Of a stretch of 64,000 nt of DNA, positions 33,453 to 42,621 are shown in pieces. The stretch is from Chlorobiota bacterium. Lineage in GTDB: Bacteria > Bacteroidota > Ignavibacteria > OLB7. The translations under genes and the position numbers were made by a program. The DNA lies in NCBI GenBank assembly GCA_028287785.1, contig JAQBOZ010000007.1, forward strand, positions 397,393 to 461,392, given 5' to 3'. Below the pieces are notes generated by a model. That model had not been told where the DNA came from, searched no databases, and was given only the letters and a program-made list of their open reading frames with translations. Positions within the stretch are counted from its first letter, which is position 1, and every line of letters starts with the position of its first letter.

Positions 33453-34688
33453 ATGATCAATATCTCGTTTCGAACGTTCTTCTCGTTAGTCGCCGGCGCT
33501 CTGATTGTTCAGAGCGTTTCCGCGCAGACCCCCGGCGAGGTGCGTCATGAGAGCATTCATAAGAACGGCGCCGCGCCGCAGATCGAGAACTCGGCCAGTG
33601 TACAGGAGCCGGCCCGGTCCACCGGGTCCCGCTTCACGCCGAAAATCCCGACGGATGTCATCCCCGGCCAGCCTGCCGCGGAGGCATTCCCCGTCGTCAT
33701 GCCGGGCACCCCGGTGTACAGCATATCGAACGCGGGCCCAAGGAAATATTCCTCCCTGTTCGCACGCGAACGCGAGGCGATTGCCGAGGTGGTCAACGTT
33801 CACCGCGATTTCTATCCCTCCGATGACTTCCTCCATATCCTTTCATCCCCCGGCCGCAAAACGCTGATAGCCGCCCCGTTCAGGATGAAGGCGCGACCGG
33901 AGAACGTAAAGGCTTCGATGCCGGGAGGTTCATCCTCCGCGCGACTCTATCACAGCGATTCATCGCTCACCGCGCTGGTGGCCTGGTATGGAAAAGAATA
34001 TGGGTTCGATTTCAAGGTGAACAGCGCCCCCTTCAGCGAGGGAGAATCGGGAGAGATGCTGACGATTGCCCGCGCCGTGAAACGGATCGACAACAGCATC
34101 GTGACGATCGTGATCTGGAACCCGACATCGGCGGCGAAGGGGCGGAAGAATCGCGATGGCTCCTTCTCCCGGAAAACAAACGTGGAGATCCAGGAATCGG
34201 CCTACAGGCCGCGTGGCGAGCTGATTGTGGAAGGGCCGGATGCCGTGGTGGAGTTCAGCTGGAAAGTTCCGTATCGCGATCTGATTCAGAAGATCAGCGT
34301 CCGCTATCAGCTCGATCCCTATCTGCTTGCCGCGCTTGTGCAGCAGGAGTCCGGCTTCAATGCCTCCGCCGTCTCGGTGGACAGCGCGCTCGGGCTGACG
34401 CAGATGATCCCGGCAACCGCCGCCGCGATGGGCGTTACCGACCCCACCAACCCGCATCAGTCGATCGACGGCGGGGCGCGCTATCTGAAAATGATGCTCC
34501 AGCGCTTCAACGGCAACGCGGAGTTCGCGCTCGCCGCCTACAACGCCGGGCCGGGAAACGTCGAGAAGTATCATGGAATCCCGCCGTTCGCCGAAACGCG
34601 CGATTACGTGAAAAGGATCATGACCCGCTACAAGGAAAAGGCGGCCGGGAAGGCAGCCCCCACCGCGAAGCTGGTTATCCGGAGCTGA
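33453..34688 (+). CDS. Lytic transglycosylase (SLT domain)
   Basis: A 411-residue secreted muramidase-like enzyme. A signal peptide (MINISFRTFFSLVAGALIVQSVSAQ) and an unassigned middle region (about 30-270) precede the SLT domain (about 285-395): ISVRYQLDPYLLAALVQQESGFN carries the catalytic Glu (about 299) and is followed by ALGLTQMIPATA, YLKMMLQRFNGN and ALAAYNAGPGNVEKY. All family motifs are intact. It cleaves the MurNAc-GlcNAc bond of peptidoglycan to give 1,6-anhydro ends. A strong terminator follows. Confidence 0.92.
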   Translation: MINISFRTFFSLVAGALIVQSVSAQTPGEVRHESIHKNGAAPQIENSASVQEPARSTGSRFTPKIPTDVIPGQPAAEAFPVVMPGTPVYSISNAGPRKYSSLFAREREAIAEVVNVHRDFYPSDDFLHILSSPGRKTLIAAPFRMKARPENVKASMPGGSSSARLYHSDSSLTALVAWYGKEYGFDFKVNSAPFSEGESGEMLTIARAVKRIDNSIVTIVIWNPTSAAKGRKNRDGSFSRKTNVEIQESAYRPRGELIVEGPDAVVEFSWKVPYRDLIQKISVRYQLDPYLLAALVQQESGFNASAVSVDSALGLTQMIPATAAAMGVTDPTNPHQSIDGGARYLKMMLQRFNGNAEFALAAYNAGPGNVEKYHGIPPFAETRDYVKRIMTRYKEKAAGKAAPTAKLVIRS

Positions 34689-34710
34689 CACGATTCCGAA
34701 GTGAGGTACG

Positions 34711-34739
34711 GGGAGCCGGAGAACCGGCTCCCTTTTTTG
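34711..34739 (+). terminator. Rho-independent terminator
   Basis: GGGAGCCGG-AGAA-CCGGCTCCC (34711-34732) followed by TTTTTTG ends the transglycosylase gene. Confidence 0.93.
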
Positions 34740-34744
34740 TTTTG

Positions 34745-34875
34745 CTGCGCGGGGCAATGCCCCGCGCAGATGGTATTGCGCCCCTCCGGGGCTTGAGAAG
34801 CGAAGATAGCGGAGACACCATTCCTCAGCCCGAAGGGGCGCAATAGCCAGTGCATGGGGTATAACCCCATGCACA
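34745..34875. repeat. Family A palindromic repeat, full-length form
   Basis: The hairpin TGCGCGGGGC-AAT-GCCCCGCGCA (34746-34768) is followed by GCGCCCCTCCGGGGCTTGAG, a roughly 35-bp spacer, and a terminal hairpin GTGCATGGGGT-ATA-ACCCCATGCAC (34850-34874). The order is that of the 5.5-5.8 kb copies read on the opposite strand. Confidence 0.9.
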
Positions 34876-35084
34876 TTAAATAAGCCCAGCCCGCCGATCG
34901 TCATCCAGGTTCGGCGCACACGTTCCTTCGTGAACTTCCGCACATCCCAGGGCGCGACATCATCGGTCTTCGCCCCTTCCAGCGATACATTCCGGCGGCA
35001 TTCCGTCGAAGTCACTAACTTTTTCCCCGCTCGTTTGTTATGTGCATGGCCGCAACCGGCCACTCAATGCCTACATATTCAATC

Positions 35085-37253
35085 ATGACTCCATTCTACA
35101 GATTCTGCGTGGCTTCGGCCCTTCTCGTTATCGCTCCACTCGCCATCGCGACGGCACAGGGGCCGGGCAGCCTTGGCAAGGGGGCAGTGAAGGAGAGCAG
35201 CAACCCCGCCGCGATCATCAACGGAACCAGAATTCCGTATGAGGACTATGTCGCCCGCTACCGCGATCAGGTCAGCTATCAGAAAAAGCAGGGACAGTCG
35301 GGAGAGATCGACGCCGCGGCCGAGGACGCGATCTTCATGCAACTGGTCGATAACGAGCTGTACCGGCAGGAGGCGGTGCGACGGAAGGTCAACGTGGGGC
35401 GCGAGGAGGCGATCAAGCTCCTCCTCCAGAACCCGCCCGATTTCATCAGGCAATCCTTTACCGACCCGAAGGGGAACTTCCAGAAGGAGACATTCCGTCA
35501 GGTGGTGCTGAACCCGAACATGATCACCCGCATTGTGAACAACGGAACCAACCCGGACACGGTGCTGGCGCGGTGGAAGGAGGATCTGAACGAGGTGATC
35601 GAGTATGTGCAGGTCAACGAGACAAAGAAGCGGCTGGGCGATGTCCTCTTCGCCGAAAAGCCGCTGACCGAGGCGAAGATCCGCGCCCGTTATTTCGCCG
35701 AAAAGACCAAGTTCAACGGGTCGTTCATCAGGGTTCTCCACTCCACGATCCCGCCCGATTCGATCAAGGTGACGGACGCGGAGGCGCGCGACTGGTACGA
35801 TCATCACCAGGACGATTACCGGTTTGCCGCCGCCCGGCAGATCGCCGCCCTTATCCTCCCGGTCGATCCCCCCGCCGCCGATTCCGCCGCCCATCGCGAT
35901 CAGATAGCAACGGCGCGCGCGGCAATCCTGAACTCCACGGTGGCGCAGCGCCCCGGCGTGGTCTCCGCGCTGCTGCGAACGCTTCCCCCGAACCGCTTCC
36001 CGACCGACAGGCCGGTAAACCTGGGCCAGCTTCCCGATCAGGTGCGCGATCAGTTGAAGAACGCAAGAATCGGCGATGTAATAGGCCCGGTGGCCGCCCA
36101 GGGGGAGGAATCGCTCTTCTTCATCGATGGTATCGCGCCAACCACCGATACGGTGATTCATGCGCGGCATCTGCTGATAAAAGTTTCCCAAGGGGATGAC
36201 GCGAAATGGGCCGAGGTGCTGAAGCTGATGACCGATCTGCGCGACAGCATCAGGAATGAGGATCTCTTCAAGGAGGCGGCGCGCTACTACAGCCAGGACA
36301 ACACCGCATCGAAGGATGGCGACCTGGGCTACTTTACCCGCGGCAGAATGATCCCCCAGTTCGACAGCGTATGCTTTACCGGGCCGGTCGGAAAGGTGAT
36401 CGGCCCCTTCAGAACCCGGTTCGGCTACCATCTGGTGTGGATCGATGAGAAGATCACGACCGGCTACCACATCAGGGAGCTTCGCTTTCCGTTTGCTCCG
36501 TCGGAGGTAACGCGGCAGTCGGTATTGAACGATGCCAACGCCTATGCGGCCGCGTTGCGGACCGGCATAGGCGCCGATTCCATCTACAAGGCCATCCGGA
36601 AGCGCTACCCGCGCGCCAACGCCGACACGTCACTTCTTCGACGACTCGATATCTACGGCGATGTCCTCACCACCTCATCCTTCGCGTTCAAGGCGAAGCC
36701 GGGAGATGCCACGGTGATCCCGCTTCCGTACGATCGCGTCCTGGTGGCAAAGGTTCTCCAGTCATGGCCCACATCGGTGGCGCCGTTCGAGGGTATCAGA
36801 AACAGCTACGTTATCCCCCATGTCCAGCGAAAAAGGCAGTTGGAGATGCTGAAGCCCCGGCTGGCAAAGCTGAACGACTCGATGACGGCCGATATGACCC
36901 TCGGCATCATTCGTCTCTGGGCTCCCATGGCCGAGGCGTTCGTCATCCAGAACCAGCCCATTTCCAGCCCCCCCGATGAAGATCCGACCATCCTCGATTC
37001 GATGATGGAGGTAACCCGCAACGGCGGGGTCAGCGGGCCGGTCAGGGGAACCCATGCGTTCTACTATCTCCGCGTCATCGAAAAGACCGATGCCCCCACG
37101 GCCGCCGATTACGAGCGGGACAGGGAACGATTCCGCGCCGATTATACCGAGCGGTACCGGCAGAAGCTGATCGAGGACGCGGTGACGAAAGCAAGGCAGT
37201 ATGCCGAGGTGGAGGATCTCCGGCCGGCAACGCGGAAAAGGCTGGGAGAGTAA
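35085..37253 (+). CDS. SurA/PpiD-like peptidyl-prolyl isomerase
   Basis: About 722 residues with signal peptide MTPFYRFCVASALLVIAPLAIATAQ; ATGs at 35040, 35046 and 35067 are also in frame. The N-terminal SurA-type chaperone region (about 35-170) starts PAAIINGTRIPYEDYVARYRD. One good parvulin (PpiC) domain lies at about 345-445, with HARHLLIKVSQGDDA, ARYYSQDNTASKDGDLGYFTRG and VIGPFRTRFGYHLVWID. A second, eroded parvulin-like part follows. It should assist folding of outer-membrane proteins in the periplasm, in line with the TonB receptor and T9SS proteins nearby. A box TAACTTTT stands at 35016. A terminator follows at 37286. Confidence 0.88.
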   Translation: MTPFYRFCVASALLVIAPLAIATAQGPGSLGKGAVKESSNPAAIINGTRIPYEDYVARYRDQVSYQKKQGQSGEIDAAAEDAIFMQLVDNELYRQEAVRRKVNVGREEAIKLLLQNPPDFIRQSFTDPKGNFQKETFRQVVLNPNMITRIVNNGTNPDTVLARWKEDLNEVIEYVQVNETKKRLGDVLFAEKPLTEAKIRARYFAEKTKFNGSFIRVLHSTIPPDSIKVTDAEARDWYDHHQDDYRFAAARQIAALILPVDPPAADSAAHRDQIATARAAILNSTVAQRPGVVSALLRTLPPNRFPTDRPVNLGQLPDQVRDQLKNARIGDVIGPVAAQGEESLFFIDGIAPTTDTVIHARHLLIKVSQGDDAKWAEVLKLMTDLRDSIRNEDLFKEAARYYSQDNTASKDGDLGYFTRGRMIPQFDSVCFTGPVGKVIGPFRTRFGYHLVWIDEKITTGYHIRELRFPFAPSEVTRQSVLNDANAYAAALRTGIGADSIYKAIRKRYPRANADTSLLRRLDIYGDVLTTSSFAFKAKPGDATVIPLPYDRVLVAKVLQSWPTSVAPFEGIRNSYVIPHVQRKRQLEMLKPRLAKLNDSMTADMTLGIIRLWAPMAEAFVIQNQPISSPPDEDPTILDSMMEVTRNGGVSGPVRGTHAFYYLRVIEKTDAPTAADYERDRERFRADYTERYRQKLIEDAVTKARQYAEVEDLRPATRKRLGE

Positions 37254-37285
37254 TCGCCGACGCGAAAGCAGGGTGCTGATACGAC

Positions 37286-37329
37286 AACGACGCGGAAGAT
37301 CCCGAGGTGGGCCTTCCGCGTCGTTCGTT
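37286..37329 (+). terminator. Rho-independent terminator
   Basis: Arms AACGACGCGGAAG (37286-37298) and CTTCCGCGTCGTT (37313-37325) pair perfectly and lead into CGTTTAT. Confidence 0.8.
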
Positions 37330-37340
37330 TATGGACTTTG

Positions 37341-37391
37341 CGCTGGGGGCGATGCCCCGAGCGCCAGGGATTGCGCCCCTCCGGGGCTTGG
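37341..37391. repeat. Family A palindromic repeat (half-length)
   Basis: GGGGGCGATGCCCC and GCGCCCCTCCGGGGC hairpins end in CTTGGGA. It lies between convergent SurA-like and ferredoxin genes. CAACAGCCTGCTA, which also flanks the copy at 45.07 kb, follows about 37 bp later and contains the ferredoxin stop. Confidence 0.85.
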
Positions 37392-37437
37392 GAAGATTAT
37401 TTCGCCAACGCCGGGGATGACATCCTTCAACAGCCTG

Positions 37438-38085
37438 CTAGAACAGACCGATCATATCACCACCGATCCAGATAATCACCCCAAGCATCAGCAGGGAGAA
37501 CGCGCCGACGAGAGCGCCGTTGACCAGCGAATAATGGCGCACCTTGCCGAACTCCTCGGCCACGGAGTTATCCACGACGCAATCGCTGTAGACATTGGTC
37601 TGGCAGGCGAGACGGAGCTTGCCGACATCATCACCAAGCGTGAAACGCTCCTGCCAGGTCGGCTCGCTCAGCGCGCCGGGGTTTTTCGAGTCGGGGCGGA
37701 ACCTGCATGTGCCGCAATGGCCGGTGCCGAAGCAGTTCGCGTACTCGTTGATATCATAGTAGACCGGAACGCCCTGCGCGCGCGCCGCATCCCGGAGATT
37801 GCCACCCTTCGGCACGTAGACCGTGCGATTGAGGTTTGCAAACGACACAGAGACGAATCCGGCCGGAACGCCGGCCGCGAGAGCCGCCCCGGTGGGGTAA
37901 TCGATCTTCCTGCCGAAGTTCGGATGATGGAACTTCAGGATGGCATAGGCCGCGCCGGCACCGATCAGATACCAGAGCCCGGCAAAAGCGCCCGCAACCG
38001 CCGGAGGCACTCCAACCGCCTTCAGAAGGAAGAAGAGGATCGCCGCCGTCACTGCGGCCCATAACGATATACCGGGAACTCTCAT
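37438..38085 (-). CDS. Membrane-anchored 2Fe-2S ferredoxin
   Basis: A 215-residue protein. Two N-terminal helices (about 8-22 and 30-50) are followed by a plant-type 2Fe-2S domain (about 75-180) and a C-terminal helix (about 190-208). The cluster ligands fit CFGTGHCGTC (Cys118, Cys124, Cys127) and Cys161 in RLACQT, with VYVPKGGNLRDAARAQGVPVYYD as the preceding beta-grasp part. The arrangement would hold the ferredoxin domain against one face of the membrane. The electron partners are unknown and no redox enzyme is adjacent. AAGGAG eight bases upstream fixes the start. The stop overlaps the CAACAGCCTGCTA motif at the edge of a repeat. Confidence 0.85.
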   Translation of the reverse strand: MRVPGISLWAAVTAAILFFLLKAVGVPPAVAGAFAGLWYLIGAGAAYAILKFHHPNFGRKIDYPTGAALAAGVPAGFVSVSFANLNRTVYVPKGGNLRDAARAQGVPVYYDINEYANCFGTGHCGTCRFRPDSKNPGALSEPTWQERFTLGDDVGKLRLACQTNVYSDCVVDNSVAEEFGKVRHYSLVNGALVGAFSLLMLGVIIWIGGDMIGLF

Positions 38086-38376
38086 CGACTGGTTCTCCTT
38101 GAACGGATAAGATCTACGGGATCATGAAATAAATTTCGGTATGAGAAAGGGAACATAACGAAGTGTAAAGAGAAAACCCAACGGGAAAACGAAAACTCCG
38201 CCGAAACAGCCCTGAATCGGGGAAACATGATGTAATCACGATGATACCCCCTGCCGGAAAACTCCCCCGCACGCGGAGCGGAATGGGCCATAGGCCCCGG
38301 TATCGACGGCTTGAGCCGGGGGTTGTTATATACGGCGGAGATCGCCCACAGGCTTATCGCGGCCCGCCCGGCAGGC

Positions 38377-40782
38377 TCAGTGAATAATCCTGACCGGCAG
38401 GCTGCTGACGCTTCCATTCCGGCCGATCGCCATGATCACATACCCCCCCGAGGGGAGATCATCCCCGATCGGCAGATCGAGCCGGCCGGCGCCGATCTCC
38501 CCATCGTGCAGGGTTGCCACCAGCCTTCCGAGCGGATCGAACAGCTCGACGCGGACGGCCCCCCCCATCCCCTCCCTGCGGAGGCTCAGCGTGCCGCCGC
38601 CCCGAAGCGGGTTCGGCGCGATCGACATCGCGAGATCGTTCGCGGGGCCGGCAACCGTTTCAGGCGCCGAGGCGATCTCCCCGTTCATGCTCACATCGAA
38701 GTTGTCCATCGCGGCGTAGACAAGCGCATCCCCCTTCACGTCGCTCACCCGGAAGCGTATCCGCATCCGGTCGGTGATGGGGAGGATCTGCTTTGGATAG
38801 ATCGTGTCGCGGGTCCAGTTCCACTGCTCGCGACCGCGGACCTTTGCGATGGCGGTGGTCCATGTGGCGCCGTCATCGTTTGAAAGCTGCACCAGCATCG
38901 TGTCGCGCACCATATTGTTCTCGTAGTGAACGAACCAGAGATGGTAGTTGATCCTCGGGTTCAGATGATCGGTCAGGTCCATTCTGGGCGATGTGAGGGT
39001 CGTCTGCCCGTTGTTCACATCCCCCTTCTGCGGCACATCATCGCGGAGCGGGGCGCCGGTCTCGAAGACATAGCCCTTGCCGTCGTACGGCTCGGTGGGG
39101 GGATAGAACCACTCGGAATTCGGATAGCCGAGATAGGGGATGATCCTGACCCAGCGGCCGGTGGTGGCGCTGTCATCAGGCGCGGCGAAGCTCCAGCCCA
39201 GATCGAGCGTGGCATCATCCTGATACCGTCGCTTGAGCGTCACCTTCAGCGTATCACCCGATGCCGCGAACGACCCGTTCACCGTCTGATTGGCATATCC
39301 CCATTTCCCGACCGCGATCGTAAAGGTGCTGTCGCGCGGGAGCTGGAGAGATGCGCCGCCGGCGACCGATCCCGCCGAGTGGAGATAGGGCTCGATCGCC
39401 CAGGAGAAATCGGTGATCGGCCTCCCCTGTTCATCGCGGGCGACGATGACGCCGGGGACGAACGGGACGGGGCTCAGGGAGATGTCGTGGGTCTTGTCGC
39501 CGGCGATGGTAAAGCCCTCGCTTGTGCCGGTATAGCCGAACTCGTGCGTCCCCAGCGTCAGGTGCGTCCCCTCGATCCCGCCCACGTAGTAGCGGCCGGA
39601 GGCGTCGGAGCTGACGGCGACGCCGGTTTCAGGGATGACCACCTTCACGTCCGGCATCGGGGCATTGGTGGAGGCATTGCGGATCACGCCGGAAATCGAG
39701 CCGGCGGTGGCGTCGTTGAACTCCAGCACATAGAGCCCGGTCTGCCGGTCGCTGGCGATGATCTTCTTCGATGGAAACGCGCCAAACACCTCCCAGACGC
39801 CGTTCATATAGTTGCTGAGCCCCGGATACGTGTCGTAGAATCCCACCTCGCGCGGGTGCCGCGGATCAATCATGTCGACGATCCTCACCCCCGCCGTATA
39901 CCACGCCATCAGCGCGTACCGGCCGCGGAAATGAACATTGTGGACGATATCGGCATAGTTCGGCGTGAACTCCGCCACCTTGGCGATGTTGTTCAGATCG
40001 TGGATATCCCACACCTTCATCGTCTTCTGCGTGAAGCCGATTTCATCGGTCGTCACCACGTAGCCGCCATCCGGGGTAAGCTCCGCGTTGTGCGTGCCGC
40101 TGAAGGGATAGGTGATGGTGGCGAGATGGACCGGGTTCGCCTTGTCGCGGATATCGTAGATATCGCAGCCATGCCCGTCGTAGATCCCCGAGCCGAGGAG
40201 CGTGTCGTTCCTGACGAACGCATCGTGATAGTAGCAGTTGGTGACGGCGCCGACCTTGCGCGGGTGGACCGGATCGGGCTCAAGATCGAGGATCAGCGCG
40301 CCGCGGTTGACCCCCGTCTCCGGCGGAGTCCCCATCGCATAGAGATAGTGATCGCGGATGTAGACGGTATGCGCCGTGTGGAAGAACGTGGTATCCTCGT
40401 TCACCTCCGTGGCCTTCGCGGGGAGCCCGCTCAGATCGATGATCTGAAGCCCCAGGCCGACGCGATCGTCCACCACGTACGCGTACTGCTTGTAGACCTT
40501 GATCTCCCGCCACGGCGTCGTGGGGCCGGGGATAAACGCCACCTGCCGTATCGGCTTCTCGGTGATATCGATGATATGCGTCCCGATCGCGCTGCCGAAC
40601 AGGGCGTACTCCCGGCCATCCGGCGCGGTGTACCCCCAGAGCGCGGAATGCTCCCCGACGCTGTCGGCCCTGACCGGGTCAAGATGGTCGAACAGCGTCA
40701 TGTTCAGCGATGGAGCGGTCTGCGCGCCTCCCCGTGAGAGAAGCGCAAGCATGAAGAGCAGGGCGATGGAAAGACGTTTCAT
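38377..40782 (-). CDS. Choice-of-anchor B (LVIVD-repeat) T9SS protein
   Basis: An 801-residue exported protein with signal peptide MKRLSIALLFMLALLSRGGAQ. The first 350 residues are an LVIVD-type propeller (HIIDITEKPIRQVAFI, LQIIDLSGLP, CDIYDIRDKANPVHLA, VRIVDMIDPRHPREVGF), the choice-of-anchor B layout. A carboxypeptidase-like segment (SGVIRNASTNAPMPDVKVV) and a jelly-roll-like region with WTTAIAKVRGREQWNW follow. The last 75 residues (IAPNPLRGGGTLSL to SLPVRIIH) form a T9SS sorting domain. It is a surface protein of unknown ligand. It starts 59 bp after the cytochrome/propeller lipoprotein gene on the same strand. Confidence 0.85.
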   Translation of the reverse strand: MKRLSIALLFMLALLSRGGAQTAPSLNMTLFDHLDPVRADSVGEHSALWGYTAPDGREYALFGSAIGTHIIDITEKPIRQVAFIPGPTTPWREIKVYKQYAYVVDDRVGLGLQIIDLSGLPAKATEVNEDTTFFHTAHTVYIRDHYLYAMGTPPETGVNRGALILDLEPDPVHPRKVGAVTNCYYHDAFVRNDTLLGSGIYDGHGCDIYDIRDKANPVHLATITYPFSGTHNAELTPDGGYVVTTDEIGFTQKTMKVWDIHDLNNIAKVAEFTPNYADIVHNVHFRGRYALMAWYTAGVRIVDMIDPRHPREVGFYDTYPGLSNYMNGVWEVFGAFPSKKIIASDRQTGLYVLEFNDATAGSISGVIRNASTNAPMPDVKVVIPETGVAVSSDASGRYYVGGIEGTHLTLGTHEFGYTGTSEGFTIAGDKTHDISLSPVPFVPGVIVARDEQGRPITDFSWAIEPYLHSAGSVAGGASLQLPRDSTFTIAVGKWGYANQTVNGSFAASGDTLKVTLKRRYQDDATLDLGWSFAAPDDSATTGRWVRIIPYLGYPNSEWFYPPTEPYDGKGYVFETGAPLRDDVPQKGDVNNGQTTLTSPRMDLTDHLNPRINYHLWFVHYENNMVRDTMLVQLSNDDGATWTTAIAKVRGREQWNWTRDTIYPKQILPITDRMRIRFRVSDVKGDALVYAAMDNFDVSMNGEIASAPETVAGPANDLAMSIAPNPLRGGGTLSLRREGMGGAVRVELFDPLGRLVATLHDGEIGAGRLDLPIGDDLPSGGYVIMAIGRNGSVSSLPVRIIH

Positions 40783-40841
40783 CAGATCACTATCTCCAAT
40801 ACTGAATCGACATGAAGGGATATTCCGCGCGGGGCGCGCGA

Positions 40842-42296
40842 TCAGCCGCCGATCGCCATGCCGGCCGCGAACGAGCCAACCTCGATGGTCCGCACGATCT
40901 TCCGCTGCCCGACATCGATCACATAGACGATGCCCGGAACCGTGGAGCTGCCGACCGTCGGGTGATGCTGGTCGCCGTTCTGATTCTCGCAGCTTACATA
41001 CGCCCGCTTCCCGTCCCCGCTGAAGACGATGGCATGCGGCTGCACCTTCAGGCCGGTGATGCCGGCAACCACGGCATGCGAGCCGACATCGATGATCGAT
41101 ATCGTGTTATCCCCCTGATTCGGCACCCAGAGATGCAGCCCGTCCGGGGTCAGCTTCGGGATCAGCGGGCGGGCGCCCACCTTGATGCTGTCGATCACCC
41201 TTCCGCTGACCATCTCCAGCAGGCGCACTTCGGCGCTGGCGCGGCAGCTGACCCAGAGAAACACCCCATCCGGCGAAAGCTCTCCCTGATATGGCTCGTA
41301 CCGGTCCTTCGTTCCCGGCGGAAGCGGGTTCCCCGGCGAAACCGGTATTCGCTGCTCCACTTCCTTCGTGGCGAGGTTGATCACCGAGATATCATCCCCC
41401 AGCGCATTGGTGGTGTAGAGATGCTTCTCATCGGCGCTCAGGGTCACGCCGTGCGGCGCGTTGCCGACATCGAAGATGGTATCGGTCACGGTCATCGTGG
41501 CGGCGTTCACGCGGACGATGAACCGCTGCGCCAGCGTCAGATCGAAGTTCGAAACGTAGAGCGTGGAGCCATCGTGCGTTACGGCGATCTGCGCGGGGCT
41601 CCGCCCAACGGTCACATCGCCCAGCTTCGCGAATGTCTTCGCGTCGTACTTCTCCACCTTGCCGCCGTTGATCAGGTTCACATAGAAAAACGCGTGGTCG
41701 GGGGAGAGGACGATATTATGCGGTGAAGCGGGCTTGATGGCGGAGCTGGAGCCGACGCCGATATAGCGCATGATATGCTCGGTCGCCAGATCGATCGTCG
41801 TCACCTTGTCCTCGCTCTGCGCCGTGACGAAGATGCGGGGGCGACCCGGGTCGGCAAGGTAGACCTCCCCGGCATCGTTCTTCGCCCCCTCGTTTATCCA
41901 GCGCCGGATCAGCTTTATCTGCTCGGCAGGCAGGGGATCGCGCCCGAGCGGCATATGCGGATCGGCGATCGGGGCGACCGTCGTATCGGTGTTGATATGC
42001 TGGAACAGGTGGCTCTTCCCGGCGGAGAACGGGATGATCTCCGCGCCATAATTATCGGTGCCGGCAACCGCCTGCGCCCAGGTATTCAGGGCAACCCCCT
42101 CGGAGTTGTCGCCATTGAGATGGCAGCTCGATCCGCCGCATCCATTCTTGAAGATCGGGTCGATATGCTTCGAGTAGATGATCGGCTCGTTATCGCCTGG
42201 AATCACCACGGCCGGCGGGGCGGCGGGTGTATCCTTGCAGGAGGCGAGCAGCGCCCCGGATAACAGAAGAGTTGTGATTTGAAGTATGTAGCGCAT
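40842..42296 (-). CDS. Lipoprotein with cytochrome-c-like and YVTN propeller domains
   Basis: A 484-residue protein. The lipobox LLASC gives Cys20 as the lipidated residue. A heme-type site CGGSSCH (Cys53, Cys58, His59; CX4CH spacing instead of CXXCH) is followed by HMPLGRDPLP with a possible Met ligand, as in planctomycete-type cytochrome c domains. From about 150 a seven-bladed YVTN-type propeller runs to the end (VFFY- and LYVSN-type strands such as STLYVSNFDLTLAQRFIVRV, HLWVPNQGDNTISIID). The start is the ATG at 42296, with AGGTG upstream. It may bind or transfer electrons to a periplasmic partner. It precedes the choice-of-anchor B gene. Confidence 0.82.
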   Translation of the reverse strand: MRYILQITTLLLSGALLASCKDTPAAPPAVVIPGDNEPIIYSKHIDPIFKNGCGGSSCHLNGDNSEGVALNTWAQAVAGTDNYGAEIIPFSAGKSHLFQHINTDTTVAPIADPHMPLGRDPLPAEQIKLIRRWINEGAKNDAGEVYLADPGRPRIFVTAQSEDKVTTIDLATEHIMRYIGVGSSSAIKPASPHNIVLSPDHAFFYVNLINGGKVEKYDAKTFAKLGDVTVGRSPAQIAVTHDGSTLYVSNFDLTLAQRFIVRVNAATMTVTDTIFDVGNAPHGVTLSADEKHLYTTNALGDDISVINLATKEVEQRIPVSPGNPLPPGTKDRYEPYQGELSPDGVFLWVSCRASAEVRLLEMVSGRVIDSIKVGARPLIPKLTPDGLHLWVPNQGDNTISIIDVGSHAVVAGITGLKVQPHAIVFSGDGKRAYVSCENQNGDQHHPTVGSSTVPGIVYVIDVGQRKIVRTIEVGSFAAGMAIGG

Positions 42297-42445
42297 GGAT
42301 CTGGCACCTGACAATCGATTCGGTTGGTTGCCACCGTGGCCGATGGCCGTTGGGTTATAATTCCGGAGAGGACACAGGAGAGGCTGAAAATGCCCCGATT
42401 CATTGTGCGCCGCAAGAGAGAAAGGGGCCGCGACGGAAATATCAT

Positions 42446-42498
42446 GTGCGCCGGGCAATGCCCGGCGCACCGGGGATTGCGCCCCTCCGGGGCTTGGG
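42446..42498. repeat. Family A palindromic repeat (half-length)
   Basis: Perfect hairpin GTGCGCCGGGC-AAT-GCCCGGCGCAC (42446-42470), then GCGCCCCTCCGGGGCTTGGG. The compensating C/G changes in the first hairpin relative to other copies (CGCCGGGC for CGCGGGGC, on both arms) suggest that the fold is maintained. Confidence 0.88.
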
Positions 42499-42570
42499 AG
42501 GGTCTGTCGTCGTTCAATGGTCTGCTGTAACGATTCGGCAACGGCGGTCGCATCGCCGCGATAAAGTCCG

Positions 42571-42578
42571 TACTTTTG
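42571..42578 (+). promoter_or_regulatory. Possible -7 box (TACTTTTG) upstream of mgtE
   Basis: It matches TAnnTTTG, about 43 bases before the ATG. No clear -33 element was found. Confidence 0.3.
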
Positions 42579-42621
42579 CGGGCTTCCCGGAATCTCCCCT
42601 CTTCATGCTATCATCGGTCCC

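Larger units (their letters stand above)
42297..42621. other. 325-bp divergent intergenic region with one repeat
   Basis: It lies between the propeller lipoprotein (minus) and mgtE (plus). It contains the family A repeat at 42446-42498 and a TACTTTTG box at 42571-42578. No gene is seen. Confidence 0.6.

Noticed and set aside
38926..40737. 603-codon open frame on the plus strand
   Set aside because: Antisense to the choice-of-anchor B gene; no recognisable domain, while the minus strand gives clear motifs.
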